In this document: piece after piece, positions 8,475-15,714 of the stretch
Position numbering within the stretch: position 1 is the stretch's first letter
Layout of the letters: each line of letters starts with the position of its first letter
Source of the DNA: Psychrobacillus sp048572895
GTDB taxonomy: Bacteria; Bacillota; Bacilli; Bacillales_A; Planococcaceae
Length of the DNA: 64,000 bases
Assembly: GCF_048572895.1 (NCBI RefSeq)
Contig: NZ_CP183878.1
Coordinates: forward strand, 1,736,001 to 1,800,000
Reading direction: 5' to 3'
Program-made: the position numbers and the translations under genes
The notes under the pieces: generated by a model
Told to the model about the DNA's origin: nothing
What the model saw: the letters and a program-made list of their open reading frames with translations, nothing else
The model's database searches: none

Positions 8475-9262
8475 TAGACTACATTAAGTATTTCATTGAT
8501 GGGAAGTCTTACAGTTTAATTAATAACGGTGATGGAACCTGGAGTAAAGACATAAACGCTCCGAGTGTCGCCGGTGTTTATACACTTAGACTAGAAATTG
8601 GACAAGGCGGTATGGTGACGTATATAGACAGTACAGATCCGCGCTATTCCTTTTACTTAGAAGTCATTGAAGATATAGAGAAAGAAGTAGACTTAAATAA
8701 ATATCTTCCTATTATTCTACAAGACGTATTAGAATTTAATGCTATTTTTCAAGCAGAAAATATAGAGTTCGATGTTTTATATAGTCAGATAAAAAAATCT
8801 AATCTAGATGTTTTTATTCGGACCGCAAGTATTGAGAAAATAACAAGAATTGAGAGTTTTTTGATATACAAAGGTGAAGGAACATTAGAACAAAGACGTT
8901 CTTACTTACTATCACTCATGCAAAAAGGAAAAGAACTGAATGAGAGTGTCGTAAAAGAGGTTGCTAACACAATTACTGGAAGTGATTGTATAGTAACTTT
9001 TTTTGGTGCTGATGAATCAAACAATCCTTTACCTGGTTTTGGACTACTACAAGTTCAAGTGTTAAGTCCAGACAGTTCAAAGGAATATCGATATGCAGAC
9101 ATAGCTCGCGCATTAAAATCTTTGACTCCTGCCCATATCAAGTTGATAGTCATTAAATACTTCTCGACGTGGAGCGATGTACGAACGAATTTCCAAGATT
9201 GGAATGCAGTTAAAAATATGGATTCTTGGCAGTCAGTTAAAAATTATATAGCTCCACAATAG
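8471..9262 (+). CDS. YmfQ/XkdU-like tail protein with N-terminal Ig-like module
   Basis: 263 residues. Residues 1-75 look like the small Ig-like module of phage tail fibres (NNGDGTWSKDINAPSVAG). Residues 80-235 resemble the YmfQ/XkdU tail-terminus family, including the EQRRSYLLSLMQKGKELNES and LTPAHIKLIVI segments. The last 30 residues are Trp-rich (WSDVRTNFQDW, then SWQSVKNY) and resemble the next protein. Fusion of an Ig-like module to an XkdU-type protein is a departure from PBSX. It probably links baseplate to fibre. Confidence 0.72.
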   Translation: MIDYIKYFIDGKSYSLINNGDGTWSKDINAPSVAGVYTLRLEIGQGGMVTYIDSTDPRYSFYLEVIEDIEKEVDLNKYLPIILQDVLEFNAIFQAENIEFDVLYSQIKKSNLDVFIRTASIEKITRIESFLIYKGEGTLEQRRSYLLSLMQKGKELNESVVKEVANTITGSDCIVTFFGADESNNPLPGFGLLQVQVLSPDSSKEYRYADIARALKSLTPAHIKLIVIKYFSTWSDVRTNFQDWNAVKNMDSWQSVKNYIAPQ

Positions 9263-9272
9263 GAGTGACAAA

Positions 9273-9530
9273 ATGGCTATAAAGATTACGGAAGTAAAAA
9301 TACTAACTAATTACAGTTGGCAAGATCTGAACGAATCAGCAGACTGGACCACTATAAAAAACACCAATGCAAATTGGCAGCAACCACTGCAAACTACACA
9401 AGTGGGGGAACAAATCCGAATTGAAGTAGAAATTGTTGAAAACAATTGGGATGAAATTAAGAGTGCATTTGCTAGTTGGGGACAAATCAAAAATAACATT
9501 ACCAATTGGTTAAATTTAAAAAATCGATAA
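9273..9530 (+). CDS. small Trp-repeat tail protein, unknown function
   Basis: 85 residues starting at ATG 9273 behind AGGAGTG. No family was recognised. It carries a spaced Trp motif (SWQDLNESADWTTIKNTNANW at about 15-35, NNWDEIKSAFASWGQIKNNI at about 57-76, then NWLNLKN) around a basic/acidic beta segment. The spacing W-x2-(I/L)-K-x5-6-W matches the C-terminus of the preceding protein. It probably assembles with it or the fibre. Confidence 0.6.
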   Translation: MAIKITEVKILTNYSWQDLNESADWTTIKNTNANWQQPLQTTQVGEQIRIEVEIVENNWDEIKSAFASWGQIKNNITNWLNLKNR

Positions 9531-9545
9531 CTAGGAGGTGGAGTA

Positions 9546-10475
9546 TTGACAGTAAAAAAAGTAAGCGTACTAATAAATGGCTCACGCGTGGAGTTAACCA
9601 AAAATCCTACTACTGGCAAGTATGAAGGAACGATAGCAGCACCTAACATCACGAGCTATAACGTAAATGCAGATCACTATTATCCTGTTTCTGTGGAGGC
9701 AGAGGACTTAGCGGGTAACATAACAACAGCTACAGATAGTCATGCAACATTAGGCAATAGTTTAAAACTATTCGTTAAAGAAGTAACGAAACCTACCATC
9801 AGTATAACTGCACCTGCAAGTGGAGCTTTTATCATAACCAATAAACCAGCCATCTCGTTCCAATTAAGAGATGAAACTAATGGCTCCGGTGTGAAGATAA
9901 GCTCCTTAACAATAAAGGTAGACGGCGGAACAACTTTAACAAATACTAGTCCTGGGGTAGTTGTAACGGCAGTAACAGGCGGATATAACGTGACATACAC
10001 TCCTCAAACTGCGCTTGCAGACGGTAATCATTCCGTTGTAGTGAATGTAGAAGATAATGACGGGAATACAGCTACGGCAGTTTCAAGAAGTTTTACAGTA
10101 GATACTGTTCCTCCAACATTAAATATCACGACACCTGCAGAAGTGACGAGTTATCAAAATGTAGCATCCTTAACGGTGGTAGGTTCCACAAATGATGCAA
10201 CGAGTAGTCCAGTTACGGTAACGGTTAAGTTAAATACTGGTTCAGCTACTTCAGCGACTGTGGATGGGAATGGGAACTTTAGTAAGGCATTAACGCTCGT
10301 TGAAGGTACAAATACTATTGTAATTACCGCAACAGATTCAGCTGGTAAAACGAGTAGTGTTACAAGAACAGTAATTTTGGATACAGTGGCACCAGTAGTT
10401 TCAAATATTGTCATAGCGCCTAACCCAGTTAATGTGGGTCAAAGTTATGTAATCACAGTGGATGTTACAGATTAA
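9546..10475 (+). CDS. Ig-like-repeat tail fibre protein
   Basis: 309 residues starting at TTG 9546 behind AGGAGGTGG. It contains tandem bacterial Ig-like domains of about 90 residues: an N-terminal copy with VSVEAEDLAGN, a second with VVVNVEDNDGN, a third with IVITATDSAGK, and a final IAPNPVNVGQSY strand ending at VDVTD. Such modules extend fibres and bind host surface sugars. The sharp end at VTD is common in Bacillus prophage relatives, so the gene looks complete. Confidence 0.8.
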   Translation: MTVKKVSVLINGSRVELTKNPTTGKYEGTIAAPNITSYNVNADHYYPVSVEAEDLAGNITTATDSHATLGNSLKLFVKEVTKPTISITAPASGAFIITNKPAISFQLRDETNGSGVKISSLTIKVDGGTTLTNTSPGVVVTAVTGGYNVTYTPQTALADGNHSVVVNVEDNDGNTATAVSRSFTVDTVPPTLNITTPAEVTSYQNVASLTVVGSTNDATSSPVTVTVKLNTGSATSATVDGNGNFSKALTLVEGTNTIVITATDSAGKTSSVTRTVILDTVAPVVSNIVIAPNPVNVGQSYVITVDVTD

Positions 10476-10498
10476 CAGATTAAAGGAGAGTGATTTTC

Positions 10499-11458
10499 TT
10501 GCAACAAACTACTAATTACGCTTTAAAGAAAATAGAGTTGAATGATAGTCCACCAGACATAACGGTTATCAATCCCAATTGGGACACAATCGACACAGAA
10601 TTAAAGGAAAATGCTGATGCTCTTACGACGCATTTGGCCGATTATGTTAAGCATCCAGGAATATCCGCAACTAGCGGGACATCCAAGGCTTATACAGTCA
10701 CACTTGATCCAGCGCCTTTGGATATACCTGAATTTTTCGGGATTACAATTATTCCACACGTAACAAATGTAGCATCTCCTACCCTAACAATTAACGGTAT
10801 TGGAACAATCGCACTTAAAGACCAAAAAGGCGTAGCATATGCAGCTGGTAAACTGCTAGCTGGCAAGCCATATTCATTTAGAAAAGTAGGGTCGGATTTT
10901 TTAGCAGATAGTGGTTCAGGGGGAGGTGGAAATTTACAACCGAATCAAGCTTTAGCGGGGTTTACCTTCGTTAATGACGAGGGGGAACAAGTGGGGTTAG
11001 GCGACGTGGATTTAATTCCTGTAAATATTAAAAAGGGCGTTAACATTTTTGGGGTTGTCGGAACATTAGCAGGTATCGAGGCTGGAAATTTGAAAGTATA
11101 TGATGTATATAACGTGACTATGCAGACCAACCAAACAACACCTGTTCCGTCAATTAGTTCACTTAAAGTAACATTAGAGGGGACTTATCGATTAAAATAC
11201 CGATTAAGTAAAATGGGGTCTGCTGGTCTTGTGTGTACGGTATATGGACAAATTTATATTAACGGTGTTCCGAATGGTATTTTAAGAAGTATTACCAGCA
11301 GTACCGCTGGAGAATACATCGATTATACAGAGGACTTCACGTTAAAGCCAACAGATATAGTCCGCATATATGCGTGGACGAGCGGCACAACATATCCTAC
11401 ATCCTATACACAAATTAGGGAAGTCCTTATAAACTTAGGATTCACTGAACAAAAATAA
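10499..11458 (+). CDS. phage tail fibre / receptor-binding protein
   Basis: 319 residues from TTG 10499 behind AAAGGAGAGTGAT; GTG 10490 is also in frame but overlaps that site. The N-terminus (QQTTNYALKKIELNDSPPD ... NWDTIDTEL) is the attachment module of many Gram-positive phage fibres. A Gly-rich hinge (SGSGGGG, about 142-148) separates it from a C-terminal beta-rich domain of about 130 residues with SITSSTAGEYIDY, likely the receptor-binding head. Confidence 0.8.
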   Translation: MQQTTNYALKKIELNDSPPDITVINPNWDTIDTELKENADALTTHLADYVKHPGISATSGTSKAYTVTLDPAPLDIPEFFGITIIPHVTNVASPTLTINGIGTIALKDQKGVAYAAGKLLAGKPYSFRKVGSDFLADSGSGGGGNLQPNQALAGFTFVNDEGEQVGLGDVDLIPVNIKKGVNIFGVVGTLAGIEAGNLKVYDVYNVTMQTNQTTPVPSISSLKVTLEGTYRLKYRLSKMGSAGLVCTVYGQIYINGVPNGILRSITSSTAGEYIDYTEDFTLKPTDIVRIYAWTSGTTYPTSYTQIREVLINLGFTEQK

Positions 11459-11480
11459 GAAAAAAGGAGCGTAATGGGAT

Positions 11481-11774
11481 ATGAAATTTGTGATTGAATA
11501 TACTAAGCAATCCGACAGACAATCTATCATGGATTCACATAGTCATATGGCCTTAATTGAAGAACATAATACTACACAAGGAAACTTCTTAATTTTTAGT
11601 GATAATTATGAAGAAGATACAAAACAAATCATCTACGTGAGTGTGCCAGAAGAAGAATTTGGATCGTTGAAACAAGAAAACACATTATTAAAAGCCCAGT
11701 CACAAGCAAATTCAGACAGAGCGGACTTTCATGAGGAAGTATTGGCAGAAATTATTCTGGCGATTAATCCATGA
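11481..11774 (+). CDS. hypothetical tail-fibre-associated protein
   Basis: 97 residues, ATG 11481; the ATG seven bases upstream is out of frame and quickly closed. A beta-rich acidic N-terminal half and a C-terminal helix (FGSLKQENTLLKAQSQANSD) suggest a small fibre accessory or assembly protein, as expected for its place after the fibre gene. No family was recognised. Confidence 0.65.
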   Translation: MKFVIEYTKQSDRQSIMDSHSHMALIEEHNTTQGNFLIFSDNYEEDTKQIIYVSVPEEEFGSLKQENTLLKAQSQANSDRADFHEEVLAEIILAINP

Positions 11775-11824
11775 TAGTTCGTTTTTTAATTCAATTATTA
11801 ATAAAAATACTAGGAGATGAAGAT

Positions 11825-11974
11825 ATGATGAGTTTATTATTAGCGCAACGTGTTATTTTAGGTAAAATGGAATTTGAAACTGTACCAAGCACTTTGAAAC
11901 CAGGAGTATATGAACATTTAGATGATAGTGGTGTAGGGTTTTTAGCAGGCGATTATAAGCCGCCAGTGGCTTAA
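11825..11974 (+). CDS. small phage protein downstream of tail fibre
   Basis: 49 residues from ATG 11825 behind AGGAGATG. A longer frame starts at 11771 (overlapping the previous stop) but lacks a ribosome-binding site. The pattern LLAQRVILGKMEFETVPSTL recurs in small proteins next to fibre genes in Bacillales and Clostridia phages; function unknown. Confidence 0.6.
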   Translation: MMSLLLAQRVILGKMEFETVPSTLKPGVYEHLDDSGVGFLAGDYKPPVA

Positions 11975-11991
11975 TAATATTTAATAGAGTA

Positions 11992-12019
11992 AACGCAGCA
12001 TAAGCTAGCGTTATTTTTT
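11992..12019 (+). terminator. terminator at end of tail fibre operon
   Basis: Stem AACGCAGC / GCTaGCGTT with one bulge and loop ATAA, followed by ATTTTTT. It separates the structural operon from the cargo genes. Confidence 0.65.
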
Positions 12020-12169
12020 ATGTTTCACTTCCTTTTATTTATGCATTTAATTTGCAGGAGGAGGCATAAAAGAAATTATTAACCATTCTTAAAAAATATA
12101 TCTTAACTCTAGATTTAAAATGAATGGATGACCAAAATCTAATATAGTGGTAGGATATAGAAAAAATGA

Positions 12170-12664
12170 ATGGGGAATTATATTGTGGGGGATTTTAACA
12201 GTGTTGAACTAAAGTATTTTTCAAGTGAGTATTTGATAGGATTGAACTCTTTTGAACTTACAGAAGAACAAAAACAATTTTCTGCATTGCCAAACAAATT
12301 TGAGGAAGCTACAGAAGGACAACATCGTATTGTTATTTTAAGTGATAATACACCTGTTGGTTTCTTTCTTTTAAACTCAAATGAACGTGTAAAGAAATAC
12401 TCCGCTAATCTGAACGCTTTGTTATTAACTGCACTATCAATTAATCATGCAGCGCAAGGAAAAGGCTACGCAAAAAAAGGAATGTCACTATTGACTGAGT
12501 TTGTTAAGTCAGAATTTCCTAAATGTGACGAAGTTGTTTTAGTAGTAGATAAAGAAAATATACCAGCACAAAACTTATATTTAAAAGTAGGATTTGAAGA
12601 TACAAATGAGAGGCAAATTGGACGTATAGGCGAAGAGATTACCATGAGATTTTCAATAAAATAA
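12170..12664 (+). CDS. GNAT family N-acetyltransferase, prophage cargo
   Basis: 164 residues of the GNAT fold. Residues 55-70 are the first strand pair (HRIVILSDNTPVGFFLL). The acetyl-CoA binding signature is near 104 (NHAAQGKGYAKKGMSLL, i.e. Q-x2-G-x-A form), and KENIPAQNLYLKVGFE gives the C-terminal strand motif. Substrate unknown. No clear ribosome-binding site precedes ATG 12170, and GTG 12185 is an alternative. It lies between the tail terminator and the lysis cassette, a usual cargo position. Confidence 0.8.
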   Translation: MGNYIVGDFNSVELKYFSSEYLIGLNSFELTEEQKQFSALPNKFEEATEGQHRIVILSDNTPVGFFLLNSNERVKKYSANLNALLLTALSINHAAQGKGYAKKGMSLLTEFVKSEFPKCDEVVLVVDKENIPAQNLYLKVGFEDTNERQIGRIGEEITMRFSIK

Positions 12665-12825
12665 TTATTAAACCACTATTAGATCATGACGTTCTATTTT
12701 AAGTCGTTGTTGGAACATTATGTGCAATAAGTTTGTTACAAAAAGAAGTATAATATAAAGGGTTTTTTATTTACGATGAAGAATAGTACTGAATAGAACA
12801 GAAAATTGATATTGGGGAAGAAAAT

Positions 12826-13365
12826 TTGAAAATAAAAAAAGTTGTAGAGTGCGAAATTGATAATGAACTGAGTAAGGATATTCAAGTATTATTAAGTGAG
12901 AGTTTTCAGGATATTTACCCAAATAATAGAATATATTTTAAACAAGTGCCTCATTTTAGATTCTTAGCTTTTAACGAAGATAAACACCTTCTAGCACAAG
13001 TTGGGTTAGATTACCGAGTTATGAATCTTAGTGGAAAACTTATAAAAGTACTTGGAATAATTGATTTGTGTGTTTCACGAGATTCTCGAACAAAAGGGAT
13101 AGCTTCACTGTTACTATTAGAAATTGATAAATACTGTGTAGAGAAAAATATTGATTTTTTACTGTTGTTTGCCGATAATAAGAAATTGTATTTAAATAAC
13201 GGCTACAAATCTGTCAAGAACAAATGTAAATGGTTGAAAATCGATAATAAAAATCAAACTATACTGGGTATAGGTTATGAAGAAATAAGTGAATTGATGA
13301 TAAAGAAAATTGGAATGAATGAATGGGATGAAGGAGACTTAGATTTTTTAGGTTATCTTTATTAA
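12826..13365 (+). CDS. GNAT-fold acetyltransferase, second cargo gene
   Basis: 179 residues from TTG 12826 behind GGGGAAG. Segments typical of a GNAT fold: HFRFLAFNEDKHLLAQVGLD (about 45-64), IDLCVSRDSRTKGIASLLLL (about 79-98, acetyl-CoA binding loop with R-x2-G-x-A), and LFADNKKLYLNNGYK. The overall layout recalls AAC(2')-type enzymes, but no resistance role can be claimed. It shares little sequence with the GNAT gene upstream, so this is not a simple duplication. Confidence 0.72.
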   Translation: MKIKKVVECEIDNELSKDIQVLLSESFQDIYPNNRIYFKQVPHFRFLAFNEDKHLLAQVGLDYRVMNLSGKLIKVLGIIDLCVSRDSRTKGIASLLLLEIDKYCVEKNIDFLLLFADNKKLYLNNGYKSVKNKCKWLKIDNKNQTILGIGYEEISELMIKKIGMNEWDEGDLDFLGYLY

Positions 13366-13384
13366 TTAAGAAAACGTTTCAATT

Positions 13385-13408
13385 AAAACCACCATTTATG
13401 GGTTTTTA
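13385..13408 (+). terminator. terminator after second GNAT gene
   Basis: Stem AAAACCACCAT / ATGGGTTTT with a minimal loop and trailing T residues, 20 bases after the stop codon. Confidence 0.55.
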
Positions 13409-13474
13409 TAATACTCAATAGGAACATTATGCGTCGTAAGAAGTATTTATTAAAATTGAAGGATTCCCTTCATC

Positions 13475-13485
13475 TTTTGTCGAAT
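13475..13485 (+). promoter_or_regulatory. Spo0A-box-like sequence upstream of cargo gene
   Basis: TTTTGTCGAAT contains the 0A-box core TGTCGAA. It lies 27 bases before the TTG start at 13512. The same sequence and leader occur in the second prophage at 43404. Binding is inference from motif only. Confidence 0.4.
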
Positions 13486-13511
13486 TGTGGATGAAAGAGG
13501 GAGGGATTTAT

Positions 13512-13787
13512 TTGAATAAGTTTATCGAGTGTTCAGATGAAATAGATGAAGTTGTTGGAGAGGGTCTTTATACTGAAAATGGACAGTTTATCCATGTATC
13601 CACGTCCGATAGTTCGGTCGCTAATCTTTTCGCAAAACGTCAACAAGATGCATTGTTGGTCAAAAAACTTACTTTTAAAAGAGAAAAAGGAAAAACAGTT
13701 TTTTCAGGTCCTTTATTGGTGAAAGATTTTAATGGACCAGAAGAGGGTGAATGGAATATTAAGCTTAAGAAATCATTACGAAGATAA
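13512..13787 (+). CDS. hypothetical small cytoplasmic protein
   Basis: 91 residues from TTG 13512 behind GAGGGAGGG; an upstream ATG at 13491 lacks a site. It is mixed alpha/beta, with a basic C-terminus (NIKLKKSLRR) and no signal peptide or membrane segment. It stands alone between two terminators, which supports an independent cargo gene. Function unknown. Confidence 0.6.
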   Translation: MNKFIECSDEIDEVVGEGLYTENGQFIHVSTSDSSVANLFAKRQQDALLVKKLTFKREKGKTVFSGPLLVKDFNGPEEGEWNIKLKKSLRR

Positions 13788-13800
13788 AATAATCAAAAGT

Positions 13801-13828
13801 AGGAGCATCCAAATGGGTGCTCTTTTTA
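13801..13828 (+). terminator. intrinsic terminator before lysis cassette
   Basis: Stem GAGCATCC / GGGTGCTC (one G-T pair), loop AAAT, then TTTTT. Confidence 0.8.
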
Positions 13829-13873
13829 TTTAGCTAAAAAGGGGTGAAGAGGATGCCAGAAGGAGGCAACTCT

Positions 13874-14263
13874 ATGTTTGAAACAGTAACACAACATGGT
13901 GAAAAATTAAAGGACCATGATGAGCGAATAGAGGCTTTAGAAAAGGTTGACACGAAGCATGAAGAACGAATAACAAAACTAGAAGAACAGTCGATTGTAT
14001 TAGAAAATACAATTCATATGACTAGTGCAGAAACACGAAATGTTATGCGTGAGCAGACCGAAAAACAAACAGAAAAATTGTATGGTCTTTTAGAAACGGC
14101 TATGGGAATTCAGAATACTAGATCCACACAAAGTCATGAATTCAAAATGCTTAAATGGAACACTGTATCTACCATCTTTATGAAAATTAGTACCGCGCTA
14201 CTTGGTCTCCTTTCATCAGGAGGTTTGATTTATTACTACGTAACAGAATTTTTATTCAAATAG
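13874..14263 (+). CDS. XhlA-like haemolysin/holin-associated membrane protein
   Basis: 129 residues from ATG 13874, seven bases after AAGGAGG; upstream ATGs at 13844 and 13853 are weaker. A long coiled coil (about 10-60, repeated HDERIEALEK, HEERITKLEE) precedes a single C-terminal membrane helix (about 100-122, STALLGLLSSGGLIYYYV). This is the XhlA layout. In PBSX the XhlA-type protein acts with holin and amidase in host lysis. It is the first gene of the lysis cassette. Confidence 0.8.
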   Translation: MFETVTQHGEKLKDHDERIEALEKVDTKHEERITKLEEQSIVLENTIHMTSAETRNVMREQTEKQTEKLYGLLETAMGIQNTRSTQSHEFKMLKWNTVSTIFMKISTALLGLLSSGGLIYYYVTEFLFK

Positions 14264-14277
14264 GAGGAAAACACACA

Positions 14278-14511
14278 ATGAAAATCAATTGGAAAGTACG
14301 TCTCTTAAGCTATCCATTTTGGGTGGCTTTATTTGGTTTTATCGGCTTGATTGTTAATAACTCAGGTCTAATAGATTTGGCTGAATATAATAACTATGTG
14401 GATGCATTTATGTTAGTTTTACTTGCTGGCGGAGTAGTTGCAGATCCAACAACACAAGGCTTATCAGATAGCAAAAAAGCATTGACATATGACAGACCAA
14501 AAAAGGATTAA
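14278..14511 (+). CDS. phage holin, phi-LC3 family
   Basis: 77 residues with a short basic N-terminus (MKINWKVRL), two membrane helices (about 12-27 and 43-56), and a polar, charged C-terminus. The segment LLAGGVVADPTTQGLSDS is the signature of phi-LC3-type holins. It forms membrane lesions that release the amidase. ATG 14278 follows AGGAGG, 14 bases after the XhlA-like gene. Confidence 0.9.
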   Translation: MKINWKVRLLSYPFWVALFGFIGLIVNNSGLIDLAEYNNYVDAFMLVLLAGGVVADPTTQGLSDSKKALTYDRPKKD

Positions 14512-14520
14512 GGTGAGATT

Positions 14521-15387
14521 ATGGCAACAGCATCAAACTATTTAATCGCATTAGATGATGGTCACGGAATAGACACCGCGGGAAAACGAACTCCAATAGT
14601 TGCTGAATTAGGACGAGCAATCAAGGAAAATGAATTTAATAGAGCAGTAGTTAAATTGATGGATGAATATCTCAAGTATATTGGTTTTAAGACTTTATTA
14701 GTTGCTCCAACTGATGCAGATACTTCTTTGGTGGCTAGAACAAACCTAGCTAACTCAAAAGGGGCAGATGCTTACTTTTCTATTCATTATGACGCTATGG
14801 GAGGCACGTGGGGCACAGCAGAAGGACACTCAATTTTCGTTTTTCCCGGTAATTTAAATAAACAGTCTGGAAAGCTTGCAGAGTGTATAGCTGAATATTT
14901 GAAGCAAGGCACTAATCAAAAATGGAGAGGCATTAAAGAAGCTGATTTCCATGTTTTAAGAGAAACAAAAATGCCCGCTATTCTTTCGGAAAATGGCTTT
15001 ATGGACAATTCTCGTGAAGCTAGGCTTATGTTGGATTTAGATTTTCAAAAAGAAGTGGCTAGGGAACACGTACAAGGTATTTGCAAATACTTTGGTGTTC
15101 CATTCAAAGAGAAAAACGAGGAAGTGAAACCAGTGAATGAAACAAAAGGTATTTTCCGTATTAAAACAGGCACATTCTCGAACGCTCGATTATTTGCAGA
15201 TGCCCTTGATAAAATTAAAGCCGATTTTGGATGGATGATATATGAGGCGGCTGATTCAACATCGTTTGATCCAAAGTACCGGATGTACACCGGTATATTT
15301 ACCACAAAAGAAGCCGCAGAGGATGCTCAATCTAAAATTAAAGCTAAGTATGGATGGTTAACGTATTTAATAGATGAAACTAAATAA
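14521..15387 (+). CDS. N-acetylmuramoyl-L-alanine amidase endolysin with SPOR domain
   Basis: 288 residues. Residues 5-192 form an Amidase_3 zinc hydrolase: zinc ligands H15 (DDGHG), E38 (ENEFN) and H89 (SIHYDA), and catalytic E157 (ILSENGF). It cuts the amide between MurNAc and L-alanine. Residues 209-287 form two SPOR-like halves (GIFRIKTGTFSNARLFADAL and MYTGIFTTKEAAEDAQSKIK) that bind glycan. There is no signal peptide, consistent with holin-dependent release. It ends the lysis cassette. Confidence 0.92.
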   Translation: MATASNYLIALDDGHGIDTAGKRTPIVAELGRAIKENEFNRAVVKLMDEYLKYIGFKTLLVAPTDADTSLVARTNLANSKGADAYFSIHYDAMGGTWGTAEGHSIFVFPGNLNKQSGKLAECIAEYLKQGTNQKWRGIKEADFHVLRETKMPAILSENGFMDNSREARLMLDLDFQKEVAREHVQGICKYFGVPFKEKNEEVKPVNETKGIFRIKTGTFSNARLFADALDKIKADFGWMIYEAADSTSFDPKYRMYTGIFTTKEAAEDAQSKIKAKYGWLTYLIDETK

Positions 15388-15394
15388 TTATTAT

Positions 15395-15432
15395 AAAGCC
15401 CTGCTCACTAATTGTGGATGGGGCTTTTTTTA
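15395..15432 (+). terminator. terminator after endolysin
   Basis: AAAGCCC pairs with GGGCTTT across a 19-base interior holding a CAC/GTG pair, followed by a T-run. It is taken here as the right edge of the prophage's coding part. Confidence 0.7.
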
Positions 15433-15469
15433 TTTGAAAGAAACTTCGTTGAAAGGTTTACTGTGTAAT

Positions 15470-15485
15470 AACAATAAAGTTGTTA
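15470..15485 (-). repeat. AACAACTTTATTGTT family repeat, inverted copy
   Basis: AACAATAAAGTTGTTA is the reverse complement of the motif found three times after map. The motif has internal dyad symmetry (AACAA...TTGTT). Confidence 0.7.
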
Positions 15486-15714
15486 CATTTACAAAAAAGG
15501 TGTTTAAAAAATCCCTGTTGTGGCTTTGAAATGAAGTTTGATCATTTTAAATAAAGTTCGATAATCCATTAAAAGGTTTGATACAATTACGTTAATAGCT
15601 GGATTGTGACAATACAACATACGGGCCAGATTGTTGAAGAAAAAACCGTTCCGTTTATGCTAGAAACTTAATGGAATACTAATCATAAAATACTTTAAAA
15701 AGTGAGGTTATACA

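Larger units (their letters stand above)
1..15432. mobile_element. PBSX/SKIN-like contractile-tail prophage, right part
   Basis: A syntenic run of myovirus-type tail genes in PBSX order (sheath, tube, chaperone, tape measure, LysM protein, hub, baseplate W/J-type proteins, fibres) is followed by an XhlA-like protein, holin and amidase, then a terminator. All are on the plus strand. The left end, with head and early genes, lies outside the window. The right end is placed after the amidase terminator because the next gene, map, is a host gene; no attachment repeat was identified. It could be a functional prophage or a defective PBSX-like tail particle; the window cannot decide. Confidence 0.85.
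15388..15714. other. intergenic stretch at prophage/host junction
   Basis: 327 bases without a gene. It holds the endolysin terminator, one inverted copy of a repeat found after map (15470-15485), and AT-rich sequence upstream of map. The prophage right attachment site should be here, but no core can be named without the left end. Confidence 0.6.

Noticed and set aside
9546..10475. Ig-repeat fibre gene as a truncated or frameshifted gene
   Set aside because: The abrupt end at VDVTD looks broken, but the same end is common in related Bacillus prophage fibres and the next gene has its own strong ribosome site.
13844..13873. Earlier starts for the XhlA-like gene
   Set aside because: The starts at 13844 and 13853 lie upstream of the strong AAGGAGG, which fits ATG 13874 exactly.
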